Assembly: GCA_934502905.1 (NCBI GenBank)
Contig: CAKSVK010000172.1
Span: 1 to 7,490 of the forward strand
Direction: 5' to 3'
DNA length: 7,490 bases
Source: an uncultured Chitinophagaceae bacterium
Lineage (GTDB): Bacteria > Bacteroidota > Bacteroidia > Chitinophagales > Chitinophagaceae
Shown here: positions 7,411 through 7,490 of the stretch, one piece after another
Layout: each line of letters opens with the position of its first letter
Numbering within the stretch: the stretch's first letter is position 1
Translations under genes and position numbers: made by a program
Notes under the pieces: generated by a model
What the model was told of the DNA's origin: nothing
The model's database searches: none
What the model saw: only the letters and a program-made list of their open reading frames with translations

Positions 7411-7458
7411 TACCTAATTAAATTTATGAAAATGTCTACTAACTTTTAATTATTTTTG

Positions 7459-7483
7459 GTACACTTTGGTTTGAAACGAAACA
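7459..7483 (-). repeat. IS terminal inverted repeat, right
   Basis: Complement of the left end at 20 of 25 positions. The mismatches are mainly at positions 4 and 6-8 from the tip, and the 14-base core CACTTTGGTTTGAA lies at 7462-7475. The outermost bases are ACA, mirroring TGT at the left end. Confidence 0.9.
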
Positions 7484-7490
7484 CTCAGGC
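7484..7490. repeat. Target-site duplication, right copy (CTCAGGC)
   Basis: Exact copy of 5936-5942 immediately outside the right IS end. It is also the last seven bases of the window. Reading the gene as it was before insertion, this copy ends on a codon boundary, so the interrupted PHP-ATPase should resume in frame at the next base. Confidence 0.85.

Larger units (their letters stand above)
5943..7483 (-). mobile_element. IS3-type insertion sequence, complete, 1541 bp
   Basis: A complete insertion sequence bounded by imperfect 25-bp inverted repeats that start TGT and end ACA, flanked by a 7-bp direct repeat, and carrying orfA and orfB on the minus strand. The two-ORF layout, the -1 frame relation with a slippery A run, the leucine zipper and the D,D35E catalytic triad are IS3-family traits. 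The 7-bp duplication is longer than the 3-5 bp usual for IS3 and fits IS481-like relatives better, so the subgroup is left open. A second pair of similar sequences lies just inside the ends (about 5983-5997 and 7429-7443), possibly extra transposase-binding sites. Both ORFs and both ends look intact, so it is probably active. Its base composition (G+C-richer orfB) differs from the A/T-rich gene it interrupts. Its genes run against the PHP-ATPase gene. Confidence 0.93.

Noticed and set aside
5983..7443. IS ends placed at the inner pair (about 5983 and 7443) instead of 5943 and 7483
   Set aside because: The inner pair needs a gap to align and has no flanking duplication. The outer ends have a 14-bp exact core, TGT/ACA tips and a perfect abutting 7-bp direct repeat.

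Overview
The window looks like part of an integrated conjugative or mobilizable element of a Bacteroidota genome (a Bacteroides, Flavobacterium, Pedobacter or Chitinophaga-type lineage; I cannot go below phylum). The reasons are the CTnDOT-style mobA-mobB-mobC order and protein types, A-rich leaders without clear Shine-Dalgarno sites in front of the mob and cargo genes, and the moderate-to-low GC. No rRNA, tRNA or CRISPR array is visible.

Layout. Bases 2-3524 (+ strand) are a mobilization module. It holds the 3' end of mobA (relaxosome accessory protein, cut by the window edge), mobB (relaxase with an HPHIH metal-binding motif) and mobC (membrane-anchored VirD4/TraG-type coupling ATPase). mobA and mobB overlap by 13 bases, and mobB and mobC are 11 bases apart. 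After an 89-base gap that carries a perfect 8-bp dyad comes a second, visibly more A/T-rich unit on the same strand: a 65-aa XRE-type repressor (3614-3811) and, 10 bases later, a large protein with an N-terminal PHP phosphoesterase domain joined to an SMC/ABC-like ATPase (3822 onward). This matches the TrlF-family architecture and, from memory, the single-protein PHP-ATPase antiphage system called Ppl. It is best read as cargo, probably defence, carried next to the transfer genes.

The PHP-ATPase gene is broken by a complete insertion sequence of 1541 bp (5943-7483). The IS has imperfect 25-bp terminal inverted repeats (20 of 25 matching) that start TGT and end ACA, a perfect 7-bp target duplication (CTCAGGC at 5936-5942 and 7484-7490), and an IS3-type orfA/orfB pair on the minus strand. 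An A8G slippery run lies at the orfA/orfB junction, and a D,D35E triad is intact. The insertion leaves 707 native residues followed by 14 residues read from the IS end. It removes the C-terminal part of the ATPase, where the ABC signature and Walker B would be expected, so the protein is probably inactive in this strain.

How the parts fit: MobA and MobB would nick and bind oriT (not in the window), and MobC would pass the relaxase-DNA complex to a transfer channel encoded elsewhere. The XRE protein probably controls its own operon and the PHP-ATPase. The IS is a later arrival that looks able to transpose. The last base of the window is also the last base of the target duplication, so the remainder of the interrupted gene should start, in frame, at the next base outside the window.
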